From Candidatus Heimdallarchaeota archaeon (GTDB lineage: Archaea > Asgardarchaeota > Heimdallarchaeia > Heimdallarchaeales > Kariarchaeaceae), in assembly GCA_021399405.1 (NCBI GenBank), contig JAAFKL010000314.1, positions 1-8,351 on the forward strand: a DNA stretch of 8,351 nucleotides. The letters are read 5' to 3'. Positions 5,633 to 8,351 of this stretch are shown here, in pieces (the stretch's first letter is position 1; every line of letters begins with the position of its first letter). The position numbers and the translations under genes are program-made. The notes beneath the pieces were generated by a model. That model had not been told where the DNA came from. It did not search any database and was given only the letters and a program-made list of their open reading frames with translations.

Positions 5633-6385
5633 TCAATTTTCCAGTATTGGTGACAATTTATTCGTTGTGACAAGTCCTTTCTCAATTAATGAATCAAAAT
5701 ATTTTACCACCAAGTATTTATCTAAATTGAGTAATCGAGAAGCAGTTCTAACACTTAATCCAGTAAAATTTACCATTCCTCTCAATATCATTCGTTCATT
5801 AAATTTCAAATCTTTTGCATTGACTAAATCATTATTCAATATCTGCAATAAATCATTTTTTTGATCGAACAACTCCATCAACTCTTTTTCTATAGAATTG
5901 ATCCTAGCATTAATTTTCTCTACTTGACCACTAATATTGGATATTTTTTTGACGTCAATAATTTTTGATGATGTCGAATTTGTATTCAATATGTATCGGG
6001 GATTCTTGCTAAGCGGTGGCAAAGTCGAAAAACTAGAGACAGTACCATCTTTATCAATTTGGAAGACCTGGCTATGAATAAAATTGGGAAATATATTGTA
6101 GAACAAACCTAGTTTTTGATTGATCTTAAACAAATTCCCGCTTGTTTTACCTGAAATTACTCCTGATATATCATCAGTCTCGGTGATAATTGGTCCAATA
6201 TTTGAGATATCACCCTGTAAACTTTTCAAATGCCTATGAACTGCGGTTGGAGATATGTTTAAAATTGAGGACAATCTATTTCCATAGTTAGGCTCACATG
6301 AAATCAAATGAAGAAGTTTACGACGGGTAGGATTGTCAATAATATCTAAAAACGGATTATTAAGATCACATGTATTAGTACTCAT
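5633..6385 (-). CDS. SurR-like ArsR-type transcription regulator with two HTH domains
   Basis: The 250-residue product has the layout of the Pyrococcus sulfur-response regulator SurR. It contains an N-terminal ArsR-type winged helix (residues 10-90), a middle region, a coiled coil (about 150-185) for dimerisation and a second winged helix (193-245). From memory of SurR, the stretch LLHLISCEPNYGNRLSSILN to TAVHRHLK aligns without gaps to SurR's LLSHLTCMECYFSLLSSK to TAVAKHLK. The GKTSGNLFKI wing matches as well. SurR senses sulfur through a CxxC disulfide in this region; here the first Cys is kept (Cys30) but the second is Asn33, and the only other Cys is Cys6. The ribosome binding site AGGTGAG (complement of 6392-6398) supports the ATG. 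The gene follows the DsrE-family gene by 42 bp and probably shares its transcript. It is the natural candidate to bind the GTTATTAAC sites at 2917 and 5381. Family identity needs a profile search; function is inferred. Confidence 0.75.
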   Translation of the reverse strand: MSTNTCDLNNPFLDIIDNPTRRKLLHLISCEPNYGNRLSSILNISPTAVHRHLKSLQGDISNIGPIITETDDISGVISGKTSGNLFKINQKLGLFYNIFPNFIHSQVFQIDKDGTVSSFSTLPPLSKNPRYILNTNSTSSKIIDVKKISNISGQVEKINARINSIEKELMELFDQKNDLLQILNNDLVNAKDLKFNERMILRGMVNFTGLSVRTASRLLNLDKYLVVKYFDSLIEKGLVTTNKLSPILEN

Positions 6386-6427
6386 TATTGACTCACCTAA
6401 TTGTATTTATTCAAATTTTTACTTCAA

Positions 6428-6799
6428 TTAGAAGGAAAGTGTTCTCCTTCCCATTACTATTTCGACTAAACCTGCTGCACCACCGATTTCCGCAATGTCA
6501 ATTAAGTTATCCCCGGTAATGTGCCTATGTAAACAGCACGGACCACATAATTTTATGATCCCTCCTAATTCGGTGAAGTGTCCAAAAAGTTCCAACATTG
6601 AAGGCATACCTTCTTGTTTTTCCATTTTTTCCACTGCCCCTTTAACTGCAAGGTTTACGGCACCTGCCATTAAAAATACAGTAGTCTCAATATCCATTGC
6701 TAACGAAGCATTTGCAACGATAAATGGGGTAAGGCTCTTCTCTGGGTTTTCTGGACCATGAGTGCTGACAATTAATAGTTTTTCATCATTATCGGACAT
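6428..6799 (-). CDS. DsrE-family protein with CGPCC motif
   Basis: This 123-residue soluble protein belongs to the DsrE/DsrF-like sulfur-relay group. It opens KLLIVSTHGPENPEKSLTPF, the strand-loop-helix start of the fold, followed by DIETTVFLMAGAVNLAVKGA and the C-terminal pattern AEIGGAAGLVEIVMGRRTLSF. The reactive Cys position holds Cys85-Gly-Pro-Cys88-Cys89 in IIKLCGPCCLHR; the three Cys could form a persulfide, a disulfide or a metal site. The CGPC part looks like thioredoxin but the fold does not. The gene starts 12 bp after the HdrC/QmoC-like gene, with ribosome binding site AAGGAGA (complement of 6807-6813) covering that gene's stop codon, so the two are expected to be made together. 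It probably exchanges sulfur or electrons with the Fe-S membrane complex. It is distinct from the DsrE-family protein at 3512. Confidence 0.78.
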   Translation of the reverse strand: MSDNDEKLLIVSTHGPENPEKSLTPFIVANASLAMDIETTVFLMAGAVNLAVKGAVEKMEKQEGMPSMLELFGHFTELGGIIKLCGPCCLHRHITGDNLIDIAEIGGAAGLVEIVMGRRTLSF

Positions 6800-6811
6800 T
6801 TTTTTTTCTCC

Positions 6812-8068
6812 TTATATTTCTATTACTATTGGTTCTGGATCTGGTTCTGTTGGAAGTAATTCAATAATTCCAGAGTCTATTGAATCCACTAGCTCTTTTT
6901 CCATTTCATTGACCCAAAGAGCAATAGGCCTATACATTGCATGCCCCATTTTGGAGAATGGTAGCATTAAAAGTAATTCGATGGCAATTATTATGTGTAT
7001 AATAAGGGTCCAATGGGCCCAATCTGGTAGTTGAGATTCGGGTACATAGACAAAGTATGTAACAACATATCCTGAGACTCCAGTGGCCCATAAAAGCCAA
7101 AGAAATAAATAATCAGTGTATGTTGAATTTGAATAATAAGTTTCATCTTTTTTATATCGCTTGTATAATGCAATTGATGTACCATAGATAAGTAGTATTC
7201 CACTTATTATCCCTAACATTCGGATGGGATGGTAAATGGGGACCGCGGCATTAGGTTCATTTAAAAGTAAGTCTTTTACCACGTAATTTAATCCAGTAGC
7301 TGCGAGTAATCCCATAAAGCCCCAGAAAATAGTCATGTGGACTACCCATCGACTTGTAGGGGTATATTTTGTCTCGACACCTGTATTGAAGGTTTTTTGT
7401 TTAATCACTTCACCAGTGAATATTTTCAACAAACTACTGAATGCAATTTTAATTCTGGATTTGCGTGAGACTTGATCCATGATATACTTTCTCTGTCTCA
7501 GTGGACTATTTTTGGAGTAGAATCGATACATCCTGAACATATTGATAAACACGATAAGCATTAGTACTCCAGCAGCAATCATTCCAACATAATGAATTGC
7601 ATCATAATAATCATGTCCAAGCATCAAAATCTCATTGTGCCCAATCGGATCATTCTTGTCTATAAAGATGGCAAAAACGGCCATCACAAGACCAAAGATT
7701 AGCAAGCCCAAAGTAGTTAACTTAGGATGTTTGTAAGTAAATGATCCTATTTTAGTCACGTCATACTCTGCAATTGCATATCTTCGAGCAGCAGCCATGA
7801 ATTCACCAGGATTCGCTTCACGAGGACAAGAATCACTACATTCACCACAATAATAACACGTCCATAACTCCTTAGAAGCAAGTAATTTATCTTTTTGCCC
7901 AAGTTGAGCCAATCGGATTAGTTGACGTGGGAATTGTGCGTTTTCTTCAACAATTGGACAGGAGGCAGTACATGTTCCACAATTGAAACACGCGCTAACA
8001 TCAAATGCCCCATAGTTTTGAAGCTCATTAATCATGTTTGGTTGAATTTTCATTGTCATAATCATCAT
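6812..8068 (-). CDS. HdrC/QmoC-like Fe-S and membrane cytochrome subunit
   Basis: This 418-residue protein fuses an HdrC-type ferredoxin domain to a membrane anchor, as in QmoC of sulfate reducers or an HdrC-HdrE fusion. Two [4Fe-4S] motifs are present: Cys27-x2-Cys30-x2-Cys33-x3-Cys37-Pro and Cys71-x2-Cys74-x2-Cys77-x3-Cys81-Pro. Six hydrophobic spans follow near residues 117-136, 157-178, 241-264, 284-302, 320-341 and 353-370. Conserved-looking His at 159, 244, 280, 352, 358 and 376 could hold b-type haems. The anchor ends PFSKMGHAMYRP, typical of such cytochromes. It would move electrons between a (mena)quinone or other membrane carrier and cytoplasmic Hdr/Qmo-type subunits that reduce or oxidise disulfides or persulfides. 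The first ATG at 8068 overlaps the previous stop codon as ATGA; ATG codons at 8065, 8059 and 8053 are alternatives. HdrA/QmoAB and HdrB partners are not in this window and may lie to the right. Confidence 0.84.
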   Translation of the reverse strand: MMIMTMKIQPNMINELQNYGAFDVSACFNCGTCTASCPIVEENAQFPRQLIRLAQLGQKDKLLASKELWTCYYCGECSDSCPREANPGEFMAAARRYAIAEYDVTKIGSFTYKHPKLTTLGLLIFGLVMAVFAIFIDKNDPIGHNEILMLGHDYYDAIHYVGMIAAGVLMLIVFINMFRMYRFYSKNSPLRQRKYIMDQVSRKSRIKIAFSSLLKIFTGEVIKQKTFNTGVETKYTPTSRWVVHMTIFWGFMGLLAATGLNYVVKDLLLNEPNAAVPIYHPIRMLGIISGILLIYGTSIALYKRYKKDETYYSNSTYTDYLFLWLLWATGVSGYVVTYFVYVPESQLPDWAHWTLIIHIIIAIELLLMLPFSKMGHAMYRPIALWVNEMEKELVDSIDSGIIELLPTEPDPEPIVIEI

Positions 8069-8351
8069 CTCGCAAAATTAAATTCGGGATATTCGCCCCT
8101 CTTATTAACAAGAACCAATGATCCCCATTTCATGAGTGCCATGAAAGCGTACCAGACTGAATGAGATGGATAATCTACCTTTTCAGTAACCATTGGTACA
8201 GTTACGTTATCACCAATTTCTTTGATTGCTTTCTCGACTTCCTTAATTACTGCCGAATTATATTTCCTAATTCGATTTAACTCATCACTTGGTTTCCCAA
8301 ATTGTGCTTTGAAAGCTTTAAGAGCTTCCTTGTGGTATGTTACTTTCTTTC
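8065..8351 (-). CDS. 3' end of a small winged-helix-like protein (partial)
   Basis: An open frame enters from the right edge and ends at the TGA of 8065-8067; 94 codons are inside the window and the start lies outside. The visible part begins KKVTYHKEALKAFKAQFGKP and continues SDELNRIRKYNSAVIKEVEK, a charged helical region. It then runs through NVTVPMVTEKVDYPSHSVWY and AFMALMKWGSLVLVNKRG, which has the helix-turn-helix plus wing rhythm (TVP, a Pro-Ser-His before the recognition helix, then a basic wing). No membrane span or Cys is seen. Its stop overlaps the next gene's ATG by four bases, so it is translated together with the HdrC/QmoC-like subunit. I do not recognise a named family with confidence. 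It may be a small adaptor of an Hdr-type complex rather than a DNA-binding regulator, or the tail of a longer subunit. Confidence 0.6.
   Translation of the reverse strand, partial: KKVTYHKEALKAFKAQFGKPSDELNRIRKYNSAVIKEVEKAIKEIGDNVTVPMVTEKVDYPSHSVWYAFMALMKWGSLVLVNKRGEYPEFNFAR

Noticed and set aside
6404..6411. A TATA-like TATTTATT in the 42-bp gap before the SurR-like gene, considered as its own promoter.
   Set aside because: Transcription from it would begin at the start codon and leave out the good AGGTGAG ribosome binding site, so read-through from the DsrE-family gene is more likely.

Overview
This window looks archaeal. It is A+T-rich, roughly one third G+C by eye. Genes carry strong Shine-Dalgarno sites of the GGTGA/GAGGT kind or sit close behind TATA-like boxes. 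The proteins include an ArsR-type two-HTH regulator resembling the archaeal sulfur regulator SurR and a long TPR protein ending in an HTH_34-like winged helix. The TPR-HTH protein and the isoprenylcysteine methyltransferase-like protein would suit an Asgard (Heimdall-type) archaeon, but the sequence alone does not prove that assignment. No tRNA, rRNA, CRISPR array or insertion sequence was seen.

Layout. From 34 to 2400 two plus-strand genes encode an ICMT-family membrane methyltransferase and a TPR/winged-helix regulator. Everything to the right is on the minus strand. It forms three transcription blocks, listed here in direction of transcription. (a) From the right edge: the 3' end of a small winged-helix-like protein, an HdrC/QmoC-like membrane protein (two [4Fe-4S] motifs plus six membrane spans), a DsrE-family protein with a CGPCC motif, and the SurR-like regulator. 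(b) tusA, a YeeE/YedE sulfur transporter, a second DsrE-family protein and a NifX/NifB-like protein; these are 10 to 22 bp apart, with a ribosome binding site visible before each of the last three genes. (c) A solitary Cys-rich NifX-like gene that runs convergently into the TPR gene.

How it may work together. YeeE would import a small sulfur compound (thiosulfate is the known substrate of one relative). TusA and the two DsrE proteins would carry the sulfur as protein persulfide. The HdrC/QmoC-like protein would connect thiol or persulfide chemistry to membrane electron carriers. The NifX-like proteins could bind metal-sulfur species. A selenium-trafficking reading is a serious alternative, because YedE and YedF (a TusA-DsrE fusion) belong to selenium metabolism elsewhere.

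The most interesting signal is regulatory. The SurR-like regulator keeps the fold and the first Cys of the SurR redox switch but has Asn at the second. Two promoter regions nearby, before tusA and before the solitary NifX-like gene, each carry GTTATTAAC, an exact match to the SurR site GTTn3AAC as I recall it, inside a shared 16-bp block with one mismatch. One of the two is extended to AAC-n5-GTT-n3-AAC-n5-GTT. This suggests a local sulfur-responsive regulon with a modified sensor.
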